Shown piece by piece: positions 47,767 through 57,203 of a stretch of DNA of 60,000 bases. The stretch is taken from positions 191,093,891-191,153,890 of the forward strand of contig NC_081406.1 in assembly GCF_030272615.1 (NCBI RefSeq), given 5' to 3'. The stretch's first letter is position 1; the number at the start of each line of letters is the position of its first letter. The DNA is from Cryptomeria japonica. Taxonomy: Eukaryota; Streptophyta; Pinopsida; Cupressales; Cupressaceae. A program made the position numbers and the translations under genes. The notes beneath the pieces are model-generated. The model was given only the letters and a program-made list of their open reading frames with translations. It was not told where the DNA came from and ran no database searches.

Positions 47767-49769
47767 CTATTGAGGGGATGGAGATGTATATGATGCAGGT
47801 GTCTTTCGAGTACGTCCACTCAACCTCCTCTCCAGACTTTTTTGTAACTCCACCTGATACAATGAAAAGAATGATGTTAGCATATACAAAAATTGAGTTT
47901 TAGAATGACATAATAGAATAGTCACTTACCGCATACAAATAATCATGATGTTCATCCACAATAGGTGCACGTTCATGATCTGGAGTGACAAGCCCCTCCT
48001 GTAAGCATCACAATATAAATTAAACTAAATACAAGTGTCGTTAAAATTTTCAATAACATATTATTAAGATAACAAATGTAATGCTAAATTTACTAAATTT
48101 ACAAATGTCTCATACTTCTGTTAAAGCAGTTGAACTTGCTACTGTTGCAGCAACACCGCGCTCCATTGACGCGCGAACAGAAGGAGTCTCTGAATTCAAC
48201 ATCTGAAAATTAAACAAAGTATATTGATTAATCACCAAAACTATCTACATTATTTAATAACAACATTAAAGATAAATTGTTTACCTAGGTGAAAGATTGT
48301 CGATGAAATACACTACGAGGTGTTGATGTTGAAGCTCTAGCATCAAACTATTTGACATCCAAAATAAGTAATTAGAAAATCATTCACAGAAGGTTCAACT
48401 ATCTACATATAATAATTATATTTTTTCACTCATTGTATACTTGTGGAGTCGACGAAGTAGTGAAAAAGGGTGCTGTAGGAATGTTGCTAGTATTGTGAAC
48501 ACTTTGACCCTGATTTTTTATCATAATAATTTACTAATTTAGATATATTCTCAAATTTACATATAAGATTTAATAAAAAGAATGAAATGAACTTGTAATG
48601 AAATTCACCTGGGTATCAATGCCAAATGTTTCGTTCAGCAAGGATCCTATCATGACAATGTTCTCTGTAGCAAACTTCGCTCGTGCACGTGCATTCTCAG
48701 AACTATTAGGATCATAAGTGCAAAGAGAACCACAAGATCGACAAAAATGAGCTGGAACTCGATGCCTAGAAGAATCAACATCATCACTCGCATCACCCTC
48801 TACTAGAGGACTAGCATACTGTATAAGGTTCTGAGTGAGTGAGCTAATCGAGTCTAGAGTTTCGACCTCAATACTCTCCTTCACAATGGAAGGAATAATA
48901 ACATGCTCCACCATAGGTCTGGCCAAGGGTCTTGGTAGGAGATTTGGATCATGCTGTGCACCCTCTCTATCATGCGAGGAACCCCCACCTCTACCTTGGA
49001 AATCTAGAAAATCAAAGTAGTTTGGGATCTCATTAAGGACAAACTCACAATACAGTTTTCTCAAAAAGTATTGGGGTACCTCATGATTATTGCATGGGGG
49101 GTAATCAAATACCATCCACCACCTATCCCAAAAATTGTTCTTAATCCCTTCATGATGACACTAATGAATAGGGAATCTCCTACATCCAGGGTGTAAAGGT
49201 TGATTCGTTCGGGGGTCTGTAAAAAGAGCACACAAGTCAAATTTATTAATTTTCTTTTTCTTCACTGTCGCATATGATAATTTGTCAGCATAAAATTGCT
49301 TTTGTTCTTCCTTCTTACGAGACCAAAAATTTATTTGCCCACTCACAGATTGTATGTGAGATACAATAGATTGCAAAGAATTGGCAAGTTTTGTCCTATG
49401 GGAGTTTGTTCCAGTGGGATCTTTTAGCCTTGTGATTAAACCTTCAAGCTCTTTTTGGTTATTTTCTATTTGGCATAATAGGTTTTCTTGTGTACCTATG
49501 AGGTGTCTAGGAATTGTAGGAGGTTCTTGATGTGCTTCTTCTTCAATATGGTTTTCATGAGGAGCTGATTGATGTGCTTCTTCTTCAATATGGTCTTCAT
49601 GAGGAGGTGATTGAGTGTTTTCAATATTTTCTTATCTAATCTCATTTTCTGATAATGAAAATAAATTTAAATCAATAAACCTAGTTTAATCTTCAAATTA
49701 ATTAAAAAAAATGACAATAAGATAATAAAAATACATACCTCTTCGAGCTCTTCGATGGTGTGGCGACAT
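47767..49769 (-). pseudogene. Second gene of the DNA transposon, seven exons, unknown function
   Basis: Exons on the minus strand: 49769-49739, 49648-48609, 48509-48441, 48347-48285, 48202-48116, 47998-47930 and 47853-47767. All six introns are GT-AG, exon phases agree throughout, and the sum is 1446 bases (481 residues plus stop). It starts MSPHHRRARR. It has an acidic repeat (two HIEEEAHQ copies), a basic WSRKKEEQKQFYADKLSYA segment, a Cys/His/Trp-rich core (HPGCRRFP, CHHEGIKNNFWDRWW), a CRSCGSLC motif and a Ser/Thr-rich C-terminus. Stops TAA (49634-49632), TAG (49163-49161) and TAG (48287-48285) look like CAA or CAG decay. I recognise no family. By position it may assist transposition, as TnpA-like proteins do elsewhere; that is inference. 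Confidence 0.75.
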
Positions 49770-49914
49770 TTTGATGAGAGATGGACAACTTAGTGCCCAA
49801 TTTCAAGCTTTTACAAAGGGCGAGCGCAAGAAAATAGCACCCAAAAATGCCAAAACGCGGGTTTGGAATGCAGAAATGCGGAGCAAGGTTTTTTTGTTGT
49901 TTATAATGCACATA
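49770..49914. other. Putative promoter side of the second gene
   Basis: 145 bases between the proposed start codon of the minus-strand gene and the right palindrome cluster. A minus-strand TATA-like ttataa lies near 49900-49906 within the sequence gttgtttataatgc. Too little is visible for more. Confidence 0.4.
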
Positions 49915-49975
49915 CGCCTTATAAGGCGCACGCCCTATAGGGCGCGCGCCCTATAGTGTGTGTGCCTTATAAGGC
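49915..49975. repeat. Palindrome cluster near the right end
   Basis: Perfect palindromes cgccttataaggcg (49915-49928), cgccctatagggcg (49931-49944), a 22-bp one with core ggcgcgcgcc and arms CTATAGGG/CCCTATAG (49935-49956), and gccttataaggc (49964-49975). The cores ggcgcacgcc (49925) and ggcgcgcgcc (49941) match the GGCGYRCGCC type of the left cluster. It lies 75-135 bases from the right terminus. Confidence 0.9.
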
Positions 49976-50017
49976 GTGCACCTTTTGCGCTTTTTAATTT
50001 TTTTTTGAAGTGTGGTA

Positions 50018-50050
50018 CCTTTTTGGTACCACAACTTCGTGCATATACCC
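50018..50050 (-). repeat. Right terminal inverted repeat
   Basis: Read on the minus strand it begins gggtatatgcacgaag, then ttgtggtaccaaaaagg. It pairs with 32004-32036 at 29 of 33 positions and is followed by the TGTG target duplication. Confidence 0.88.
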
Positions 50051-50313
50051 TGTGGGTAGGCTTCCCACCGTGGTTTTTCCCTTTCCAGGTTTTGCATGTA
50101 CAAATCATGGTGTTATGTGGTATGGTTGCTTTGCAATGATTATCTGGTTAATTATTAAGTTGTATTATTTACCGGTATTTGTTCCTACCGACATCTGTAT
50201 ATGTTTTACCAGTACTTGATTTGTTTAAGGTTGTATTGTGGATTAAAAGTTATAATATGTTAACAACTGATTCACCCCTCTCCCCTCTCTGTTGTTTACC
50301 GGTTATCCTAACA
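50051..50313 (+). repeat. 3' LTR of inner copia element, right part
   Basis: Resumes at tgtgggtaggcttcccacc, matching 26932 onward in the 5' LTR, and ends GGTTATCCTAACA at 50313. Followed by GCTAA, the right target duplication of the copia element. Confidence 0.92.
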
Positions 50314-52286
50314 GCTAAGACCTTAATAAGTGAGGGGCATGATAGGGAAAAAATAGAACAAAAGGTTAAAATTCTTGAAATGCAGAGAAAAGAAGAAATG
50401 AAACAGAAGAGGAAGGAAGATAGGGAAACCAAGAAGGCAGCTCAAGCCACTCCCAATGTGGTCCTAGTACCTACTAAGTCTTCAAAGCAACCAGAAGCAT
50501 CATCCGCTGAGCCTGTCAGTCCTAAGCCGACTGAACAAGTAAAGAGAAAATAGAAGGCAACATGGCAGTATATGACAGTTTCTTTGGAGTAGACCGAGTC
50601 AGATGAAGAAATCAAGGTTAATCCAAAGAAGAAAGGCATTTTTTCAAGGGTAGTACGAGAGAAGAAGGAAAAACCAACTAAGGAGCCTCCTCGAAAACTT
50701 AAAATTACAATTGTACATAAACGCAAGACAAAGTTTGATGAGCAATCTAAACCGAAAGCCAAAAGAATAACTGGTAAGAAGAAATTAGATGCTCAAGACA
50801 TTATTGATCAGATAATTAATGATGGTAATTTGGATAGTATTTCTACATTCTTTGATGAATTTGATGAGAAGGATAAAAAGCAGATTAGGAAGCTATTATT
50901 TTATATCTTGATTCTTTCAATAGAGCATTAATAGAATTAGAAAAAAATTTGACCAAGGATTACACGCAAAATTTGGACCAGAAGATAAAAGAAACTGAAT
51001 TAGTTAATCTTTTCCCATCAATAGCTCCGGCAAAGGTTACCAATTTGATCAATAAAACTGAGCCATCCAAATTCAATCCAAAGCACATAATAAATAATTT
51101 AATGTTAGAAAGATTTGAAGAAATCAGGAAGGAGACCATAGACATTTGGGTCATAATTCTTTTGAATTTAGGTTATGAGTTGAGCACCAGTTTTGTTCAA
51201 TCATAGAATATAGAGTTACTAGGGGACAAGAAACTGACACCGTCAGGGGAACAAAATGTAAATACAGATAAACCAAATAACACTCCACAATATACTACTA
51301 TACCGGCTAGTGAGTCAAATTTTGTTGCAGAGGATAACCTGAAAGATAATGTACATGATACAAAGGCAAATATAGATAAGGATACTGACAACAAAATTGT
51401 TGAGGATGTACAAGATTAAGATAAGGCACCAAGTGGCAAAGCCACCAGTGCACATCAAATAAAGGATTCAATGGATACAGTAAATAAATCTCCTTCAGAC
51501 AAAGGGAAGGAAACTATGACAGATCTTTCTACTGTCATGGCAATTGACACTACATCCATAGCCTAAGGAAATTTGTCACAATTTTCTATCAGTTTTGACA
51601 AACATTACTACAAGATGTCTTCGACAGAGAAAATTTTGGTGGCTGCAACACTCTAGGCTCAAGCAACTCAAGAGTTGGCCCAGGAGAAATCAAAAGACAA
51701 AGAGATGATTTAGCACAATTTTGAACCAGTCGGTACCTGAATTCCAGGCATAGGAGAGTGCAAGCTCATCCGGTAAACTGCAGGAGTTAATTGATTTCAT
51801 TTCTAAGAAATATGATTCTTTACTCAAAATTTCAATAACTGAGGCTAAGGACAAATTTGTTGAAGCCCGAAAACAAACATTCTTACAAATGATTGCATCT
51901 GAAAAGGGTAAACTCTAATTTTTCTTGCAATCCATTGATACATCATTGGAGGAAGGAGGTAAAGTTTGTAAGACTTGTCTAGATTTTTCCAAGCTCACAG
52001 CTTCCATAGACAAGCAACTTCCAGACTGCAAGAATAATTTGATTCAGATTTTTAACTCTTATAACCCAGTCCAACTAGCCTTATAAGTTCTTTGGATGGT
52101 CCAATTTTGGTAATCATGGATCAAAATTTGAAATTAGAGAAGGAAAGGGACAACAAAATAAAGCGAGCAATTGAATGTATGACTTACATGCAGAAGAAGG
52201 ATCCCATAGTACCCGGAAAAATTGAATATTATGCTAGTATCTTGGATGGATTCACCTCTATTGCTGACTCTCTTAAGCAAGTTTGA
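50314..52286 (+). pseudogene. Unknown long protein of the outer element, C-terminal part
   Basis: Resumes in register with 24721-25928 after the nested insertion. The first 80 residues are a highly charged coiled coil (KIEQKVKILEMQRKEEMKQK, RKEDRETKKAAQ), then a basic Lys-rich segment, then DAQDIIDQIINDGNLDSIST and a helical block (LIELEKNLTKDY, KVTNLINKTEPSKFNPKHI). Low-complexity acidic/Asn-rich sequence follows, and the end reads YYASILDGFTSIADSLKQV. Stops at 50551-50553 and 50590-50592, a shift near 50900-50930, and several later stops break it. The end at TGA 52284-52286 precedes the polypurine spacer. No known domain is recognised. Confidence 0.7.
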
Positions 52287-52566
52287 GACTTATTTTTTTA
52301 TTTTTGAAGTCTATGTATGTTGATATTTTGAAACTTGTATAGAACCGACATGTGTATATAGTTGTACAAAATTTTTGTGGGCACCTTGCTTTGTCATTGA
52401 TGCCAAAGGGGGAGGAGTACAGTGAAAAATGTATATATTGCTCAGGGGGAGTATCATATGTATATAGCAAATTCATGTACAGGTCAGGATGTGCAGATTT
52501 AGAGGCAGATTCAGTGATAGCATCATTTTTCACATGAGTATTGCCATCAATGCCAAAGGGGGAGAT
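52287..52566 (+). other. Spacer and polypurine tract of outer element
   Basis: G-rich motifs gccaaagggggagga (about 52401), ctcaggggga (about 52441) and the terminal gccaaagggggaga ending at 52565, directly before TGTTGG. The layout copies that of the inner copia element at 31054-31386. Confidence 0.8.
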
Positions 52567-53499
52567 TGTTGGCAATTGACACTCATCCGATAATAGATAA
52601 TGGTATTTTGGGTTGTCATTGATCGAAACTCATCTTTAGGTGTAGATATTTTCTATCGAGATTCATTGATATATCATTTTCCTTTAATTGGGTCAACCGA
52701 TATTCACTTTGCTTCACAACCGGCTAAGTCCTAATCCCGATAACGTGTATTTGGAACCTGATTAAGGATAGGACCCGACTAAGTGATCTTGTGGCCCAGA
52801 TAATTTCTTTCAAGGAATTTTTGGTAACATGTGAAGGCCGACATGGTCATCGGGATTATGTATGAAATACCTTGTGATGTGGTAGCCGACATGGTAAAAA
52901 GATAGAATGGTATTTAAGGAGATCATTTCAATGATGGATCCAATAAGATATAAGATGCGATTTTGGTTGCAAATCTTTCAGAAATCAATGGTATGCTTTT
53001 TGGTCAGGGAAAGGAAGCTTTTGTGTGCTGTTTCACATGCATATTGTAAAACAGTAGCAGAATAGAGCATCAACAAACCTTTACATAGAGAGGGTTAATA
53101 GAGCTCGAACCAAAACTTATCTAACATGGTCAGATGCAATTTATAAGTTCATTTTTGTTTGTAGTCACTTTGTAATACTGTGTAAGTTAGTGAGACTTCT
53201 ATTTGAGGAGAAATCTCTAGGTTGTTAGCCTGATTGCATATGCAATCCCCTCAATGTAATATTTGTATACCTTGATCAAGTATATAGATATTGTGGGTAT
53301 CAGCCCCACCACGGTTTTTCACTTTGCAGAGTTTTCCACGCATAAGTATTGGTGTTATGGTGTTTCTTCTTTATGTGTTATTTGGTTTATGCACTTTAAC
53401 TTTATTTACTATTAACCAGTTCAAAAGCAATAAATTCAAAATCTATATTACCGGTAGAACACTGATTCACCCCCCCTTAAATGTTCTTAGATTCCAACA
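52567..53499 (+). repeat. 3' LTR of outer copia-type element
   Basis: 933 bp, TGTTGGCAATTGACA ... TTCCAACA, collinear with 22225-23180 with many substitutions and small gaps, so the element is old. Followed by TAATT. Confidence 0.93.
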
Positions 53500-55329
53500 T
53501 AATTCTCACAAAAATAATTAATACGATTATGTATTACTTACGAAATATTATGATAGAATTTTAACTTCTCTTTCTTTAAACCACCATATATACCAAAATA
53601 AATTATTTTGCCTACAAATAATTTTTTTTATAAAACAAGATTATATATATTAAAAAAAACATTATTTACTTTCCTTTATATTAATTCCTTCTCAAAAGGG
53701 TGTGTATATATATACACACTTTTAAGCCACCATACTTACCTTTTTCCCTAATGAATATTATGGAAGGAAACTTCTTTTAAAGAAGTATGTTAATGAATTC
53801 GTTACTGTAAGAGGCACATAATTTTTAGTGGGTTTTCCTAAGTAATCTTTAGTGTAAAAGGTGCCTTTATGAGGACACTTAAGAAAATTATGTATAGTTT
53901 GACCAATGAATGGATTCCCATTAATAGCTGTGTGTTACAAATGCTTCCAAAGTAATCACCATGTTTTACGAAAATGTCTTGAATAATACGCACAGCTATG
54001 ATTATTTCTCTTTAACTCATGAAGAAAGAGGAGTGTATAATGTATAAATCTGAATTTTTTTGTCTAACTAAAAGTAGATGCTAATATTTACCGTTCTAAT
54101 AATAAAGCTAACATTTGCCCTAAAACTTGTCCATTGCCGCTACTTGCAAACTCAAACCCTAGTTCTTTTTAGCAAGGATCTATATCTTTTTTTTTTTTTT
54201 AGTTGTCTACAGAGAAGAGGCAGTGATGGAGCATTTAGGAACCTCAGAATCCAGTGCCGCCATGGCAGGAGATGATAGCCAGGCAGGGAGAAAGGGCAGA
54301 GGCGCGATGGGGAGGGGTAGGGCGTCTATCCTCAGGGTGTTGTTCTCTGCAGAAGTATAAATTTACCTAGGGAGGTGAAAGGATGAGTTTGGAAAGGAAG
54401 AGGATTCTAGGAGCTAGTCCAAAGTCACCATCTCCATACATTATCCGTCGTGGCTAGATCAAGGAGGAAGCACAGGAGCGTTATCATGATGGCAAGGTAA
54501 GAGGGACCTAGAGTGACGAACCTTGCAAGGAAGGAAGATATTCCCTCTAGCAGTGTCGTGCCCCAAAGTCTGCAGTTTAAATAGTTTTATTTTCTCTGCT
54601 ATCACTGTCTATTTATTCTTTTGAGAATATATCTATATATGTATATATTTCTTGATGTGCACAAACCCTCTGTCGTGGAACCCATTTGTATTTTATCCTC
54701 ATAGCAAAGATATGGGTTTTGTTTTCTTACACAGGGATGTAGAGAAAAAAATATCATTCAAAATGAATGGATCTATTACTAGGATCGTATACAAAATCAG
54801 ATCCTTGTATAAATGAAATATTGATAACTTTTAAAATACTTTAATCTTCTAAATTTCAAAAGAAATTATAACATGCATGCAAGTAAGAAAAGTAGGTCTC
54901 TTTCCTATAAATTTCCATCATACAAAATGCATCATATCTCCTTCCCTTTTCTCATATTGATAACGAAAAACTCGTTGAATCGTCTCCAATATTCTTCCTT
55001 GTAGCTTGGTAAAATCTTACTACTACTAACAAGAAGTCAACCTCCAAACAATGAACTCCCTTTTCGAAGAATCTTAGAATTCAATATATACAAAAAGAAT
55101 TATTTTCCTACCATCAAAGAACAAAATAAATTAGAGAAACTTTTCATTTTCTCCTAGGACATCATCAACTCAATTAATATATTGAGTAAAAGTAATTTCC
55201 AAATCCATTTACGTCTTCATGAATGTGTCACTCTTATAAATTTGAACCATACTAACTTCACTCATAAAAATAATACTAATAAAACAATAATAATTTCATG
55301 CTTATTTCATTTATCACCTGTATAATAAT
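53500..55329. other. AT-rich intergenic stretch with a small GC-rich pocket
   Basis: Right flank of the nest. No repeat boundary or gene is certain. A GC-rich pocket at 54225-54350 stands out against its surroundings and is listed separately. The sequence from 54361 to 55329 is AT-rich and unassigned. Confidence 0.6.
54226..54360 (+). CDS. Possible small ORF, 44 codons, in GC-rich pocket
   Basis: ATG 54226 to TAA 54358-54360 encodes an Ala/Gly/Arg-rich peptide (MEHLGTSESSAAMAGDDSQA ...). It follows a T-rich run ending in AG that could be a splice acceptor. Base composition differs from the surrounding AT-rich DNA. It could be a fragment of a captured or relic gene exon. There is no family match and no downstream exon I can defend. 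Confidence 0.2.
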   Translation: MEHLGTSESSAAMAGDDSQAGRKGRGAMGRGRASILRVLFSAEV

Positions 55330-56788
55330 TGTAGACACCTAAAAGTTGCACAATGAATTAAATGAATTTTATTCATTTAATTATTCTTAATTTTTCTAAT
55401 TAATTAAATTAAGATTTAATTAATATCCATATTCTTCTAATTAACCTATTAATCAAATTAAAGATTTGATTAAACTTCTTTCTTCTAAAAAATTAATTAA
55501 ACTAAGGTTTGATTGAATACCCTAAGCCATCTAATTAAATAAATCTTGTTTTTTTATTTAAAATCCTCTTCCCATTTAATTAAATTTACATTTAATTAAA
55601 TCCCCCTTCTAGCCCATTTAATTAAATTTACATTTAATTAAATCTCTCCACTTGCAAAATCCTACAAATGCAAGTTGCAACCACAATTGAAATAAATTAA
55701 TTTTATTTTAATTAAATTCTTTTTTCTCTCACCCACTTGCAAAATCCTACATCTCCCATTTGCCTACTAAACCCCTTCTAGATTCTTCTAAACACTTCCA
55801 ATTTAGCCTAATTCATCCTAAGCAAAGAGAAGTCACTTCTCAAAGCCTCCAAAGTCTTTCAAATGCATTAAAGACTTTATGTCTTCAACAAGTTAGAGAC
55901 TTTCTCTCTAACTTAACCCTCAGCTAACCCAAGGGTCTCATCAAGCACTCATGGCTTTGACCCTAGTTATCCTATTAACCCTTCTACAACAGTTTACCCC
56001 TTGGGTAAAAGCTTTATCCATTGGATAACCCTAACCTAGCCTTAACCCTTACCTCCTAAGGTAACCTTCATGTCTCCTCAAGCATTTAATGCTTCTTACA
56101 TCTCCTCTCAAACCCTCTCAAGGTGACATTTGTCAACTTGGGATTGGATTGAATCCCTCACATGGATTGATAACTTTCAATCCTAGCCCTTGTTGAGACT
56201 ACTCAATCTCAACCATCCATTTCTATATTTTTCCTATAAATAGAGCCCATTCCTTCTTAAAAAAATCAAGTCTTTTGTGCATCAAACTTATAGTCATTTT
56301 GCAGGTTAAGGAGCTCTCTTTGTTATCTTCCAACATCAAGCATCCATCTCATAGTATTTTAGTTTCATTTAGCTTAAATGTATATCCTTTTCTAGATTAA
56401 TTAACTCATCTAGTAGCATTTAATCTTCAATTTGGAATTAACCTAGTTTCATATCTTCATCATCTTGAGCATTTAGTCTTGCATCTTGCATTTCATCTTA
56501 ATCACATCTTATCATTCACTAAGATCTTGGTTGCATTCCATTTAGATCTTAGAATCATTTAAATCTTTTTTTTTAAGTTGTCATCTTAAAGAATCAAGTG
56601 CTCTTCCAAGTTGAGAGCCACCTTGAATCTTGAAGATCCTCGGAGATAGAGAAACATGGAACGATTTTAAAGAGTTTAGATTCATTTAACTTTGTTTTGT
56701 TTAGATTTCTAATCTCTAATGCATGTTTCATGTGTGTGTTTGAATTATTTTCTCCTCTTGTAGACCAATGCCACATTCCAGACATACA
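55330..56788 (+). repeat. 5' LTR of right-hand Ty3-type element
   Basis: 1459 bp, starting TGTAGACACCTAAAAG and ending CAGACATACA, five bases before the primer-binding site. The U3 start is a ladder of ttaattaaat blocks as in the solo LTR at 17845. The TATA box tataaata is at 56235-56242. Confidence 0.82.
56235..56242 (+). promoter_or_regulatory. TATA box of right-hand LTR
   Basis: cctataaatagagccc is a strong plant TATA context, about 550 bases before the LTR end. Confidence 0.7.
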
Positions 56789-56793
56789 TTAAT

Positions 56794-56810
56794 TGGCACC
56801 CACAGTGGGG
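56794..56810 (+). other. Primer-binding site, TGGCACCCACAGTGGGG
   Basis: This 17-base sequence lies five bases after the LTR end. It is of the TGGCGCCCACCGTGGGG type found in several plant Ty3 families, with two differences. It is a different tRNA primer from the initiator-Met site used by the other elements in this window. Confidence 0.8.
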
Positions 56811-56879
56811 CACATCCCAAAAAATAACATCATTTTTTTGTGTGCAGGTTGAACACAAAGATCACGTCGAAATATTAGA

Positions 56880-57110
56880 ATAGCGTATTAGATAGTTCTT
56901 TTAGCGCATCCATTATTTATCTTAGCACTTACATGGCACATATTAGCGCATAGAAACCATCTTTCAGTGCATCTGATCTTCCTTTTAGCGCATATCCCTC
57001 TCTGTTATTTTCATGCATAGGAGCGCCAGACTAGCACATCTTCCTGATTTGCTAGCGCTTAGGAATCATTTCTTAACACATTTGTTCCATAGTTTAGCGC
57101 ATAGAGCTGA
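56880..57110. repeat. TAGCGCAT motif cluster 1
   Basis: Irregularly spaced copies of tagcgcat and one-base variants (tagcgtat, tagcactt, agtgcatc, tagcacat, tagcgctt), roughly every 20-40 bases in the leader. The motifs, not the sequence between them, are conserved. Confidence 0.75.
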
Positions 57111-57158
57111 CAGAGGCAAAAATTTGTTACAGATGTAAAAAAATTAGGCTTCTGGAAG

Positions 57159-57203
57159 GACAATATATATGGAATATAACATTTATATTCCATATATATT
57201 GTC
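57159..57203. repeat. Perfect 21-bp hairpin
   Basis: Arms 57159-57179 and 57183-57203 are exact inverse copies (gacaatatatatggaatata plus a), separated by only three bases (CAT). It lies about 350 bases after the primer-binding site, in the leader. Confidence 0.92.

Larger units (their letters stand above)
32004..50050. mobile_element. 18-kb DNA transposon, DDE-type, possibly Sola-like
   Basis: The insertion is inside the 3' LTR of the inner copia element. The intact 5' LTR (26925-26945) supplies the empty-site sequence. The target duplication is TGTG (32000-32003 and 50051-50054). The 33-bp terminal inverted repeats begin GGGTATRTGCAC and differ at four positions. Cargo: palindrome clusters, a 6.2-kb palindromic satellite, a DDE transposase gene, a ~359-bp satellite, a 110-bp triplicate and a seven-exon minus-strand gene. 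A 4-bp target duplication is known for Sola transposons, and the catalytic blocks resemble what I recall of that superfamily. This was not checked, and another superfamily is possible. Confidence 0.85.
25929..50313 (+). mobile_element. Inner Ty1/copia element, split by a DNA transposon
   Basis: The 5' LTR 25929-27189 and the 3' LTR (31387-32003 plus 50051-50313) begin TGTTGG or TATTGG and end CCTAACA. The target duplication is GCTGA (25924-25928) against GCTAA (50314-50318), one substitution apart. The interior has the primer site, gag, protease, integrase, RT and RNase H in copia order, then a polypurine tract. The original element would be about 6.3 kb. It lies inside the unknown frame of the outer element and hosts the 18-kb DNA transposon in its own 3' LTR. 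Confidence 0.93.
22225..53499 (+). mobile_element. Outer non-autonomous copia-type element with nested insertions
   Basis: The LTRs at 22225-23180 and 52567-53499 start TGTTGGCAATTGACA and end in CAACA or TAACA. They are flanked by TAATT on both sides (22220-22224 and 53500-53504), a perfect 5-bp target duplication. Removing the nested insertion 25929-50313 leaves an element of about 6.9 kb. The interior has an initiator-Met primer site, a coiled-coil gag-like frame with zinc knuckles, a long unknown frame and a polypurine tract, but no protease, integrase or reverse transcriptase. That is the form of a large non-autonomous LTR element, which must be moved by proteins of a relative. Confidence 0.93.

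Noticed and set aside
48835-49020. Plus-strand frame within the second transposon gene
   Set aside because: Antisense shadow of the large minus-strand exon, which has splice sites and continuous register.
50179-50313. Start of a gene at 50179 continuing into the coiled-coil frame
   Set aside because: 50179-50313 is the copia LTR end that happens to be open. The real frame enters at 50314 from the interrupted outer element.
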